Origin: a virus
Virus record (IMG/VR): IMGVR_UViG_3300021142_000024
Coordinates: 1 to 64,000 of that record
Reading direction: 5' to 3' (one strand)
DNA length: 64,000 nt
Positions 15,387 through 21,546 of this stretch are shown piece after piece (the stretch's first letter is position 1; each line of letters opens with the position of its first letter). The notes below the pieces were generated by a model. That model was not told where the DNA came from. It did no database searches and saw only the letters and a list, made by a program, of their open reading frames with translations. The position numbers and the translations under genes are program-made.

Positions 15387-15471
15387 CGGGTAGGACAGGA
15401 TTCGAACCTGTGATGGTCTTGCGACACTGGATTAACAGTCCAGACTTTTCGGCCTCTAAAGCAACCTACCC
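15387..15471 (-). tRNA. tRNA with anticodon GTT (Asn) and class II variable arm
   Basis: Acceptor GGGTAGG/CCTACCC, discriminator G. Anticodon stem CTGGA/TCCAG with loop CTGTTAA gives GTT. T-arm ACAGG-TTCGAAT-CCTGT. The variable region is 15 nt and forms GTC-GCAA-GAC, a long arm normally found in Leu, Ser and Tyr tRNAs, not Asn. What amino acid it carries is open; G73 plus a long arm would suit SerRS. Confidence 0.82.
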
Positions 15472-15482
15472 GTAATTTTGTG

Positions 15483-15555
15483 TGGAAATACCAGGATTCG
15501 AACCTGAATTAAATGAGTATCAGTCATTTGTGCTAAACCATTCTACTATATTTCC
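15483..15555 (-). tRNA. tRNA-Ile(GAT)
   Basis: Acceptor GGAAATA/TATTTCC, anticodon stem AATGA/TCATT with loop CTGATAC, anticodon GAT. Discriminator A. Confidence 0.88.
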
Positions 15556-15563
15556 AATTTGTG

Positions 15564-15650
15564 CGGAAAGCAGTGTAATCGAAACACAACCAAATTAATG
15601 ATCCACTCGCTTAGCAGGCGGTGACAACAAACCTCATTGCTTTACTTTCC
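15564..15650 (-). tRNA. tRNA-Ser(GCT)
   Basis: Acceptor GGAAAGT/GCTTTCC, loop CTGCTAA giving GCT, long variable arm, discriminator G. The T-arm has one mismatch. Confidence 0.82.
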
Positions 15651-15654
15651 AATG

Positions 15655-15725
15655 TGTGACAGCGGGTAACGATCCCTATCTGACTGCTTCACAAGCAGGT
15701 GTGCTACCATTACACTACAGTCACC
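15655..15725 (-). tRNA. tRNA-His(GTG)
   Basis: Loop TTGTGAA on CTGC/GCAG gives anticodon GTG, and an extra G precedes the acceptor as in tRNA-His. The acceptor has one T-T mismatch and the T-stem is weak, so it may be divergent. Confidence 0.65.
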
Positions 15726-15733
15726 ATATTAAG

Positions 15734-15817
15734 CGGAGAAGTGAGGTATCGATCCCCATACCCGAAGGTACTCGCAGTTTTCAAGACTGGATCTAGCGCC
15801 AGCTAAATTACCTCTCC
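15734..15817 (-). tRNA. tRNA-Ser(TGA)
   Basis: Acceptor GGAGAGG/CTTCTCC, loop CTTGAAA giving TGA, long variable arm, discriminator G. Confidence 0.85.
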
Positions 15818-15830
15818 AAAATTATTTTAC

Positions 15831-15878
15831 TGTCTCCTTTACAGTGGAGACTACTAACAATGTCCTTGTGAATATTAT
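15831..15878 (-). repeat. 48-bp direct repeat with hairpin, copy 1
   Basis: An exact 48-base match to 19219..19266. It contains the perfect inverted repeat GTCTCC...GGAGAC. Found between tRNA-Ser and tRNA-Met. Function unknown; a processing or attenuation hairpin is possible. Confidence 0.8.
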
Positions 15879-15879
15879 G

Positions 15880-15951
15880 TGCACCCTAAGGGGATTGAAC
15901 CCATGACCTCCACATTATGAGTGTGTTGCTCTACCGCTGAGCTAAAGGTGC
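15880..15951 (-). tRNA. tRNA-Met(CAT), elongator-like
   Basis: Acceptor GCACCTT/AGGGTGC, D-arm TAGCTCAGCGGTAGAGCA, anticodon loop CTCATAA. The body resembles elongator tRNA-Met. A CAT anticodon modified to read AUA (Ile) cannot be excluded from sequence. Confidence 0.82.
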
Positions 15952-15952
15952 A

Positions 15953-16040
15953 ATATGTATGTAGCAACTGTCACAAGCTCTTAGAATCTACATACTAATT
16001 CAGGTTGTAAATCGGGCGATACCAATTACGCTTCACCCTT
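15953..16040 (-). other. Possible degenerate tRNA
   Basis: A tRNA-like D-arm (AGCGTAATTGGTATCGC) follows GGGTGA, but the anticodon stem is mismatched and no T-loop or matching acceptor strand is found. The next ~80 bases contain a 9-bp outer stem (AATAACTAT/ATAGTTATT). Probably tRNA remains or a processing structure. Confidence 0.3.
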
Positions 16041-16123
16041 TCAAAATAACTATTACCTATCGGACGTCATCTTTAACCTTTTGGGATCCTAACCTCTCGG
16101 TCTCTAAAGGCTTATAGTTATTG

Positions 16124-16195
16124 TAGTCGCTAATGGAATCGAACCACTATCTTCGGGACCAAAACCCGACGTGTTAGCCTTTATACTAAGTGACT
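16124..16195 (-). tRNA. tRNA-Gln(TTG)
   Basis: Anticodon stem TCGGG/CCCGA with loop TTTTGGT gives TTG. T-arm AGTGG-TTCGATT-CCATT. The acceptor AGTCACT/AGCGACT has one A-C mismatch. Confidence 0.82.
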
Positions 16196-16248
16196 AGGTG
16201 TCCTCGGTTTTTTATAAGAGAACCGTGCACGGGTAAAAACTCTATTGG

Positions 16249-16319
16249 AGTAGAATGTCAGAATCGAACTGACGCCACAGGCTTGGAAGGCTAGTGTACT
16301 ACCGCTATACTAATTCTAC
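16249..16319 (-). tRNA. tRNA-Gly(TCC)
   Basis: Acceptor GTAGAAT/ATTCTAC, loop CTTCCAA giving TCC, T-stem GTCAG/CTGAC, discriminator U. Two mismatches in the anticodon stem. Confidence 0.78.
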
Positions 16320-16400
16320 ATTCAGAAGTGCTTTTGATAAGTGCACTACAATTTCCTCTTAGATGGTTTACAATGTCTACGCCAACCAACAAACCCTACG

Positions 16401-16472
16401 TAGTCCATGTGAATTACGATATCACAACCTCTTGCATGTAAGGCAAGCGCTCTTCCATTGAGCTATGGGACT
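16401..16472 (-). tRNA. tRNA-Val(TAC), weak acceptor
   Basis: D-arm TAGCTCAATGGAAGAGC and anticodon stem CTTGC/GCAAG with loop CTTACAT (TAC) are clear. The acceptor has two mismatches next to the T-arm, so the gene may be decaying or the RNA non-standard. Confidence 0.68.
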
Positions 16473-16554
16473 ATAGGGACGGTTAACTAACGCCCGCCAC
16501 AACTACCACCGCCAAGAATAGTTTTAGTGTGAGTTTTTAACCTCAATGCGTCTG

Positions 16555-16627
16555 TCTAGATGAAAGGTGACGATCCTTCCTAGTCTTGCTCCCAAAGCAA
16601 GTGCCTCACCAACTCGGCCACATCTAG
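16555..16627 (-). tRNA. tRNA-Pro(TGG)
   Basis: Acceptor CTAGATG/CATCTAG, anticodon stem CTTGC/GCAAG with loop TTTGGGA, anticodon TGG. T-loop is the ATCGTCA variant. Confidence 0.85.
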
Positions 16628-16661
16628 ATATTTACTTTCCAATATGTCAAAGAACTAATTG

Positions 16662-16734
16662 TACTCTCAAAGTGATTCGAACACTTATCTCTAGATCCGT
16701 AGTCTAGTATTCTACTCCATTGAACTATAAGAGC
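16662..16734 (-). tRNA. tRNA-Arg(ACG)
   Basis: Acceptor GCTCTTA/TGAGAGT, anticodon stem CTAGA/TCTAG with loop CTACGGA (ACG), T-arm AAGTG-TTCGAAT-CACTT. Wobble reading would need host adenosine deamination of A34. Confidence 0.87.
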
Positions 16735-16741
16735 ATTTTGG

Positions 16742-16814
16742 CACGCACGTAGGGATTCGAACCCTCATCTTTGGTTTTGGAGACCAATACTCTAGCCATT
16801 TGAGCTACGCACGC
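16742..16814 (-). tRNA. tRNA-Trp(CCA)
   Basis: Anticodon stem TTGGT/ACCAA with loop CTCCAAA gives CCA. Discriminator G as in bacterial tRNA-Trp. It reads UGG only, so it is not a UGA suppressor by anticodon. Confidence 0.85.
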
Positions 16815-16822
16815 AATTTATA

Positions 16823-17068
16823 TTATCTATATTTTCTTATGAGTTTAAAAAGTTCTCTTATATCTGTGAATTTTAATTCTTGTCCTGGCTTTATGGGAAT
16901 GAACGCTATTGTAAATCCATGATTGCCACAAAAATAATCTTCCTTTTTTATCCTGTTACCATTCACGCTATCGACATATATCCAAGGAAAGTTACCTGCA
17001 AGTTTTACTTCTATCCCAAGTCGTTTCATCCTGTCTATGAATACCATCAATATATCTTTCTGCTTCAT
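16823..17068 (-). CDS. Small conserved-type phage protein (81 aa)
   Basis: Begins MKQKDILMVFIDRMKRLGIE, continues NFPWIYVDSVNG and NHGFTIAFIPI, and ends DIRELFKLIRKYR. This pattern recurs in small phage proteins of unknown function. A promoter element lies just upstream (17083..17092). Confidence 0.65.
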   Translation of the reverse strand: MKQKDILMVFIDRMKRLGIEVKLAGNFPWIYVDSVNGNRIKKEDYFCGNHGFTIAFIPIKPGQELKFTDIRELFKLIRKYR

Positions 17069-17082
17069 TTCCTATTGATATT

Positions 17083-17092
17083 ATAAAAGTAA
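17083..17092 (-). promoter_or_regulatory. Promoter element TTACTTTTAT
   Basis: Variant of the recurrent TTACTTTTAC box about 15 bases before the ATG at 17066..17068. Read together with the tRNA genes downstream, it could also feed the tRNA array. Confidence 0.5.
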
Positions 17093-17152
17093 AATTAATT
17101 TTTGATATTTTAAAGCTTTTTTAAGTATTTTTATTTTTTTATTATTTAAATT

Positions 17153-17190
17153 AAAAAAGCCCTGAGAGTTTGTATTTCCCAGGGCTTTTA
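17153..17190. terminator. Bidirectional terminator
   Basis: AAAAGCCCTG and CAGGGCTTTT form a strong stem with A and T flanks, downstream of the micro-ORF at 17209..17349. Confidence 0.85.
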
Positions 17191-17208
17191 AAATATAATT
17201 GAGTAAAT

Positions 17209-17349
17209 TTATTTATCCATATTATATTGCCCTGGGCTGTATCTAGATTTATCTTGCATATTATTGAGTGTAATATAACAAGAGCCTAGTGAGGTCGTCG
17301 GTACGCGTCCTAATTGCCAATTATTGATATGTATATTACCTTGTGTCAT
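17209..17349 (-). CDS. Small protein (46 aa)
   Basis: ATG at 17347..17349 to TAA, followed directly by a terminator. The product contains WQLGRVPTTSLGSCYITL and is Asn/Gln-rich. No family recognised, but the discrete transcription unit supports it. Confidence 0.5.
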   Translation of the reverse strand: MTQGNIHINNWQLGRVPTTSLGSCYITLNNMQDKSRYSPGQYNMDK

Positions 17350-17426
17350 TTTCTATAAATATCATACTTTTGAATAAAAAATAGATTTTAATTTTTATTT
17401 TAGTATTAGCATATTAAATCTTGTAT

Positions 17427-17543
17427 TTAGGGGAAATCATAACGTGGAGTAAAATCCAATATTACTTCTCTAAAAAATTTAATAGGTTTCTTTTCCTTTT
17501 TTTCTTGGTTATCCTCACCAATGACAATACATTTTATTTTCAT
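17427..17543 (-). CDS. Micro-ORF (38 aa)
   Basis: MKIKCIVIGEDNQEKKEKKP with a C-terminal FFREVILDFTPRYDFP, ATG at 17541..17543. It follows the 137-residue gene by one base, suggesting an operon. Unknown. Confidence 0.42.
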   Translation of the reverse strand: MKIKCIVIGEDNQEKKEKKPIKFFREVILDFTPRYDFP

Positions 17544-17544
17544 A

Positions 17545-17958
17545 TTATATAAGTGATAATGCGTGTTCAATTGCTTTTTGTCTTACTTCTTCATAATTAT
17601 TAGACCAGTCTTGGGTTGAATCGTCATTTTCTATGCCATACTCTTCTCCAACCCACACAGTAAAAATATATTGAGCTGTTTCTTTAGTTAACCCACCTAA
17701 AAACTGCACTTCAATTATAATATTATACTTCTTCCTAAACCAGTCTATGACTTGCTGCCACAAGGGTAATGAGTAGGACATATCGTACTTATTCCAGTCA
17801 TCACACTTAATTTTGCCTTCAGGAGTACTAGATCCATATATATACCGATCTACATTATTACCAGTATCTCCAGTATAAACGTAGGCCATACAAGGTTCAT
17901 CAAAACCTCTTTGCTTTAGTACTTCTGCTATTGATAGTGGCACAAATTGTTCTTTCAT
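17545..17958 (-). CDS. Hypothetical protein (137 aa)
   Basis: Soluble alpha/beta protein with VPLSIAEVLKQRGFDEPCMA, SLPLWQQVIDWFRKKYNI and a C-terminal YEEVRQKAIEHAL helix. This layout is common in Bacteroidetes accessory and phage proteins; the function is unknown. Confidence 0.65.
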   Translation of the reverse strand: MKEQFVPLSIAEVLKQRGFDEPCMAYVYTGDTGNNVDRYIYGSSTPEGKIKCDDWNKYDMSYSLPLWQQVIDWFRKKYNIIIEVQFLGGLTKETAQYIFTVWVGEEYGIENDDSTQDWSNNYEEVRQKAIEHALSLI

Positions 17959-17961
17959 TTT

Positions 17962-18177
17962 TTACTTTTTAAGTGGATAGATTACATCTACGAGTTTGCT
18001 TGCCATACTTGATTTTACTTCAAAATCCTTAATATATAGGGATTCAAAATGCGCATGGACTCTAGCTTCACTCTCTGTTACTGATTCCGCATCGACTAGA
18101 TATTTCACTGTCTCTTTTCTTACTTTTTCTGAATTAGGATCAATAGTCCTAAATTCTACTTTTACTTCAAAAAACAT
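17962..18177 (-). CDS. DUF4494-like small protein (71 aa)
   Basis: FFEVKVEFRTIDPNSEKVRK, then KYLVDAESVTESEARVHAHF and DFEVKSSMASKLVDVIYP, resembles a short Bacteroidetes family usually given as DUF4494 (from memory, unverified). Beta-alpha fold, unknown role. Confidence 0.6.
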   Translation of the reverse strand: MFFEVKVEFRTIDPNSEKVRKETVKYLVDAESVTESEARVHAHFESLYIKDFEVKSSMASKLVDVIYPLKK

Positions 18178-18180
18178 ATT

Positions 18181-18381
18181 TTATTTTTTAGTTTTATTTA
18201 AATAACGAATTAATAATTCTATTGGAATACCTACTGATAATGTAAGTAAAATTATACCAGATAAAAAATAAAGAATGCCTGTTTTATTTATTAACCAAAA
18301 AGAAATATTACATAGTACTATTATAATTGATAATAATATTACAAATATTGCTATCTTTTTAAGTGGATATTGCTTTATCAT
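18181..18381 (-). CDS. Small membrane protein, two TM helices (66 aa)
   Basis: Basic start MIKQYPLKK followed by two hydrophobic helices (residues ~10-29 and ~34-56). A promoter box precedes it at 18398..18407. Function unknown. Confidence 0.55.
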   Translation of the reverse strand: MIKQYPLKKIAIFVILLSIIIVLCNISFWLINKTGILYFLSGIILLTLSVGIPIELLIRYLNKTKK

Positions 18382-18397
18382 ATCGATTTATTACAGT

Positions 18398-18407
18398 GTA
18401 AAAGTAA
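18398..18407 (-). promoter_or_regulatory. Promoter element TTACTTTTAC
   Basis: Minus-strand TTACTTTTAC upstream of the two-TM gene at 18181..18381. Confidence 0.5.
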
Positions 18408-18438
18408 TTAAAAAAAGTGATCTTATAGTATTTTATTT

Positions 18439-18924
18439 CTAAGTAGTAGTATATTTTTTTCCTAAACTTGTAATAGCTTCTATTGCTGTAGGTAAATCAA
18501 TATTGAAAAATTCTCTATTATTAGAAACTCGGTATTGATCTAGATATTTATGTATTTCACTTTCTAAAAATTCACCCTCATTACATCTGAAAATATACTC
18601 TACAATAAAAGGAGTAGCCACGCCAGTAGCAGATGATATTTGCTGAGCTCTGTCTTTAGGATCTTGTTTTGTATAACCTATTTTTAGCAGATTTGGCATA
18701 GATTGATTTGACAGCACATATATCCAATATCTTCCAGAGCCTAGATCATTAGAATATGATTTACGTCTAGAGGTATAATATGTGACATCATCCCAGTCTT
18801 CCATACCTGGAATAGTACATGGCGTTATAGTAAAATATGCAGCTGGATAATCCAATACATCATCAGTTTTAGATATATATTGATCTGCCTCTTGAGGAGT
18901 TAATCTTATTATAGATTTTTTCAT
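18439..18924 (-). CDS. T5orf172 / GIY-YIG-like nuclease-domain protein
   Basis: After ~65 residues of unassigned sequence comes YWIYVLSNQSMPNLLKIGYT, DRAQQISSATGVATPF, ESEIHKYLDQYRVSNNREFF, typical of the T5orf172/MUG113 branch of GIY-YIG nucleases. Phages use such proteins as DNA-cutting or DNA-binding accessory factors. No NUMOD or zinc module is seen, so it may not be a homing enzyme. Confidence 0.8.
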   Translation of the reverse strand: MKKSIIRLTPQEADQYISKTDDVLDYPAAYFTITPCTIPGMEDWDDVTYYTSRRKSYSNDLGSGRYWIYVLSNQSMPNLLKIGYTKQDPKDRAQQISSATGVATPFIVEYIFRCNEGEFLESEIHKYLDQYRVSNNREFFNIDLPTAIEAITSLGKKYTTT

Positions 18925-18925
18925 A

Positions 18926-19132
18926 CTATAGCATCATTATGATTAAGGCAAAAAGACCAATGCTCCACCATGGCATAAAAATAAAAATAATCATTTCTAC
19001 TAAAAGACTGAATTTAAACATCTGTAATAAAGTCAATCCTAAATCATTTGCAAATAGTAGTGAGATTAATGGTACTGCAAATATGATCAATATAGTAAAT
19101 ATGATCTTCCTTAAAATATGTAATGCCTTCAT
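18926..19132 (-). CDS. Small membrane protein (68 aa)
   Basis: Two or three hydrophobic helices cover most of the protein (KIIFTILIIFAVPLISLLFA; FIFMPWWSIGLFALIIMML). The stop is one base before the next start. Unknown function. Confidence 0.5.
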   Translation of the reverse strand: MKALHILRKIIFTILIIFAVPLISLLFANDLGLTLLQMFKFSLLVEMIIFIFMPWWSIGLFALIIMML

Positions 19133-19149
19133 TTTAATTAAATTAAAAA

Positions 19150-19500
19150 GAGAGTTCCACTTACTGCTATAGAGCTTGATTCAGCACAGCCAGTCACTCA
19201 CAACCAATATCTTACTTCTGTCTCCTTTACAGTGGAGACTACTAACAATGTCCTTGTGAATATTATTGCTTTAATTCACTAACCCCAAGCTTGCAATTAG
19301 CTATATGGACTCTCAGGGGCCACGAGTTTAGTATCTCTTTCATTGAATAACGCTACTGTAATAGCTGTAATGCTGTTATGTTTTAAAACGGTAGCGGGAT
19401 TAGTGCCTCAGATAATTTCCACCGTTGGAAATTCCTACCTGTACTTATCAGGCCATTACTATTCAACTTCAAAGCAGAAGTAAATGATTATAAAGAATTT
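19150..19500 (-). other. Structured noncoding region, possible RNA
   Basis: About 350 bases without a credible gene. It holds GAGAGTTCCAC and AGTCACTCACAACCA (both shared with 28225..28292), the 48-bp repeat, an ATTTCCA/TTGGAAAT hairpin and a longer CGCTAC...GTAGCG stem. This looks like one or more structured RNAs on the minus strand, similar in style to the spacers of the tRNA array. Confidence 0.4.
19219..19266 (-). repeat. 48-bp direct repeat with hairpin, copy 2
   Basis: Exact copy of 15831..15878, including the GTCTCC/GGAGAC hairpin, but here not next to a recognisable tRNA. Confidence 0.8.
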
Positions 19501-19512
19501 TAATCTGCTAGA

Positions 19513-20028
19513 TTATTTATTTCTAAATGCCACCCATTGAGCAGCTGTAAAATCTTTTGGTGTTTTATTTTGGCCATCTACCTCAATGGTAATTTTTATT
19601 TGTTTGGGCTTACGAATATAGGGCCAAGTGGCTATGTGAAAACCACTAATAAATTGACCAGATTTATATCTTTCTTCCCATTCATTACTAATACACATAT
19701 GTGAAGAAGCTTTATTCTTAGTTGAATATAGGAATATACGATTATCCCAATTAATACCATCATTTGATACTTCTACCAAATCTCCCTCTTGTGGCGCCCA
19801 ATCTTCATATAATTCAAAGCAATCTACTGGATGATCATAAACATACCCTTTAATGATTATAAACATATTATCCCAATCAAGATTACCATTATTAGAAATT
19901 CCACTTACTTGATAGATTTCTCCAAGTCGAAGATTATCATGATCGATATATAGTGATCCGTCTTTATAAAATTTACTTTGCTTTGTTACTAGCTTTACCT
20001 TGTCTCCTACTTTAAATTTTGGTGTCAT
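19513..20028 (-). CDS. Hypothetical SH3-like protein, full-length paralogue (171 aa)
   Basis: MTPKFKVGDKVKLVTKQSKF, GEIYQVSGISNNGNL and ECFELYEDW-type blocks point to a beta-barrel KOW/SH3-like N-terminus. It shares most of its first 105 residues with the gene at 21132..21467. The C-terminal part (IKITIEVDGQNKTPKDFTAA) is not shared. Function unknown. Confidence 0.65.
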   Translation of the reverse strand: MTPKFKVGDKVKLVTKQSKFYKDGSLYIDHDNLRLGEIYQVSGISNNGNLDWDNMFIIIKGYVYDHPVDCFELYEDWAPQEGDLVEVSNDGINWDNRIFLYSTKNKASSHMCISNEWEERYKSGQFISGFHIATWPYIRKPKQIKITIEVDGQNKTPKDFTAAQWVAFRNK

Positions 20029-20050
20029 ATTTTTTTTGATTTTTTATTTA

Positions 20051-20060
20051 TATAAAAGTA
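20051..20060 (-). promoter_or_regulatory. Promoter element TACTTTTATA
   Basis: Variant box upstream of the gene at 19513..20028. Confidence 0.45.
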
Positions 20061-20271
20061 CTACAAAACCTCTAAATAATTTAATTTTTTCCCAAAGTCA
20101 ACACGTATATATATATATTTTTATCACACATTTAGGATCAATAGCAATCACCATATATATTTTTTGTAGATCTTTTCAATTTTTTCTAAATTTGGAAATT
20201 TGAATTTTTGACTTTTGGATCAAAAGCCGTGAAATCAATTTGAATTGTATAAAATAATCACACTCTCTCCA

Positions 20272-20523
20272 CTAATTGATTCTTATCAGGTGATCGACAG
20301 TACTCGCATCGTAGAAGAACATTCCGCCTTTAAAGTAAACTTTGTAGATGATGTTTGGACGCTTTGAGGTGTCTTGTGCGTAGTATTCTCCTTCTGATGT
20401 GACAAAGGTGCAAGTTGGACACACTTTTCGTACTCCAGTAGAACGAGATTCATAGTCGGCTGACATTCATTTACATGAGGCGGCGCTTATTATCATACAT
20501 ACCGCGATTAGTGCTCTTTTCAT
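20272..20523 (-). pseudogene. Lipoprotein gene with in-frame TGA after the lipobox
   Basis: The frame opens with MKRALIAVCMIISAASCK (signal peptide, lipobox SAASC), then TGA at 20467..20469, then continues in the same frame from an immediate ATG for 64 codons (MSADYESRSTGVRKVC...). The stop directly after the lipid-attachment Cys separates signal and body. It is a broken lipoprotein, a readthrough case, or two short genes; the arrangement favours one ancestral lipoprotein like its neighbour. Confidence 0.6.
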
Positions 20524-20532
20524 ATTGTTTGA

Positions 20533-20781
20533 TTATTTTATTTCAACATATTCTTGAATGCTAGTAATTTTAGCCTCTGAGGTGCTGCCATAGACAAGTT
20601 TTTTAACATTACCTGCAGAGTCCACAACTAAGTACTCATAGTGAGGTTGAATGACATATATTCTACACCTCGGATATGTACCCCTTGCATTTTTGGCACA
20701 TGCAGCATCATCGAAACCGAGCGCGGGTCCACAGGAAGTTATTAAAATGGTGCTTAAAGCGATTAAGATTAGGCTTTTCAT
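20533..20781 (-). CDS. Small lipoprotein (82 aa)
   Basis: MKSLILIALSTILITSC is a lipoprotein signal with lipobox LITSC; the ATG at 20779..20781 is chosen over one ten codons earlier. The mature part has two further Cys and a C-terminal strand-rich segment (YEYLVVDSAGNVKKLVYG). Unknown function; envelope-located. Confidence 0.65.
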   Translation of the reverse strand: MKSLILIALSTILITSCGPALGFDDAACAKNARGTYPRCRIYVIQPHYEYLVVDSAGNVKKLVYGSTSEAKITSIQEYVEIK

Positions 20782-20925
20782 ATTGTTTGTAGAAATTGAT
20801 TTTATATGCATTGTATATATTTTTATTGGGTAGGTGGAAAATTGCCGGGTGTGTAAATTTAGTATAGCGCACCCCTCCGCGCTAACATTGTCCTAGCTAC
20901 GTAAATGTGCACCCCCAGCAAAACG

Positions 20926-21151
20926 CTAGTACTCTGCTAGCACCTGCTTAATACTTGCCACCAGGTCGCTCATAGAGAATTTGCCTTCTATAGCATGGAG
21001 ATATGCATTATTTATATCACCTAGTAATTTTTCAGCGGTAGGCACCTCTTTAACTTTAAGTTGTCGTATATACTTCCAATAAGACGTATTATGATCTTTA
21101 CTTGCTTTATAATCTGATTCATCATCTTCTATTACACTGTCCAGTGTAAAT
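20926..21151 (-). CDS. Downstream frame of a possible -1 frameshift gene
   Basis: About 75 codons are open without an ATG until near the end. The product (TLDSVIEDDESDYKASKDHN ... LAEY) looks like real protein. It lies in the -1 frame relative to the gene at 21132..21467, entered at AAATTTA. See that gene. Confidence 0.5.
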
Positions 21152-21467
21152 TTCTATTTGGTGTTGAGTAGAGATATATTCTTTCCAGCCAAGTTATTTT
21201 ATTATTTGATACTTCTACCAGTTCTCCAGTCTTTGGTACCCAATCTTCATATAATTCAAAGCAATCTACTGGATGATTATAATCATATCCTTTGAGTAGT
21301 ATAAAATCATCAGATTGACCTACGCCATTATTATTAACATGGTCCACTTCATAGATTTCTCCAAGTTGAAGGCAGTCGAGATCTATAAAATCCAATGAAT
21401 AATTATAAAATTTACTTTGCTTTGTTACTAGCTTTACACTATCTCCGATTTTAAATTTTGGCGTCAT
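21132..21467 (-). CDS. SH3-like paralogue; 0-frame of a possible -1 frameshift
   Basis: 111 residues, paralogous to the N-terminal ~105 of the protein at 19513..20028 (MTPKFKIGDSVKLVTKQSKF; NHPVDCFELYEDW). It ends early, at LYSTPNRNLHWTV. The last codons contain AGA AAT TTA, that is the heptamer A.AAT.TTA in the zero frame, followed at once by a perfect hairpin (TACACT-GGAC-AGTGTA). A -1 slip would continue for ~70 residues. A simple gene truncation is the alternative. Confidence 0.6.
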   Translation of the reverse strand: MTPKFKIGDSVKLVTKQSKFYNYSLDFIDLDCLQLGEIYEVDHVNNNGVGQSDDFILLKGYDYNHPVDCFELYEDWVPKTGELVEVSNNKITWLERIYLYSTPNRNLHWTV

Positions 21468-21490
21468 ATCTTCTAGTTATTTATTATACT

Positions 21491-21500
21491 ATAAAAGTAA
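21491..21500 (-). promoter_or_regulatory. Promoter element TTACTTTTAT
   Basis: Box and leader upstream of 21132..21467, with ATAATAAATAACTAGAAG before the ATG. Confidence 0.55.
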
Positions 21501-21546
21501 GTGATTATTTTGACTTAATAAAACTTTTTAGAGGATATTTTTTCCC

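Noticed and set aside
16320-16400. Possible tRNA-Tyr in the spacer before tRNA-Val
   Set aside because: A TTGTAAA loop exists but the stem has two mismatches and there is no T-arm or acceptor.
16473-16554. A glycine-rich micro-frame (TILGGGSCGGR then stop, minus strand)
   Set aside because: No ATG in frame, no RBS, and it lies between two tRNAs; probably chance.
20272-20523. Genome-wide UGA recoding (alternative code)
   Set aside because: TGA is used as a normal stop in several genes (for example 1806..2042 and 33322..33492), and the tRNA-Trp anticodon is CCA, not TCA.
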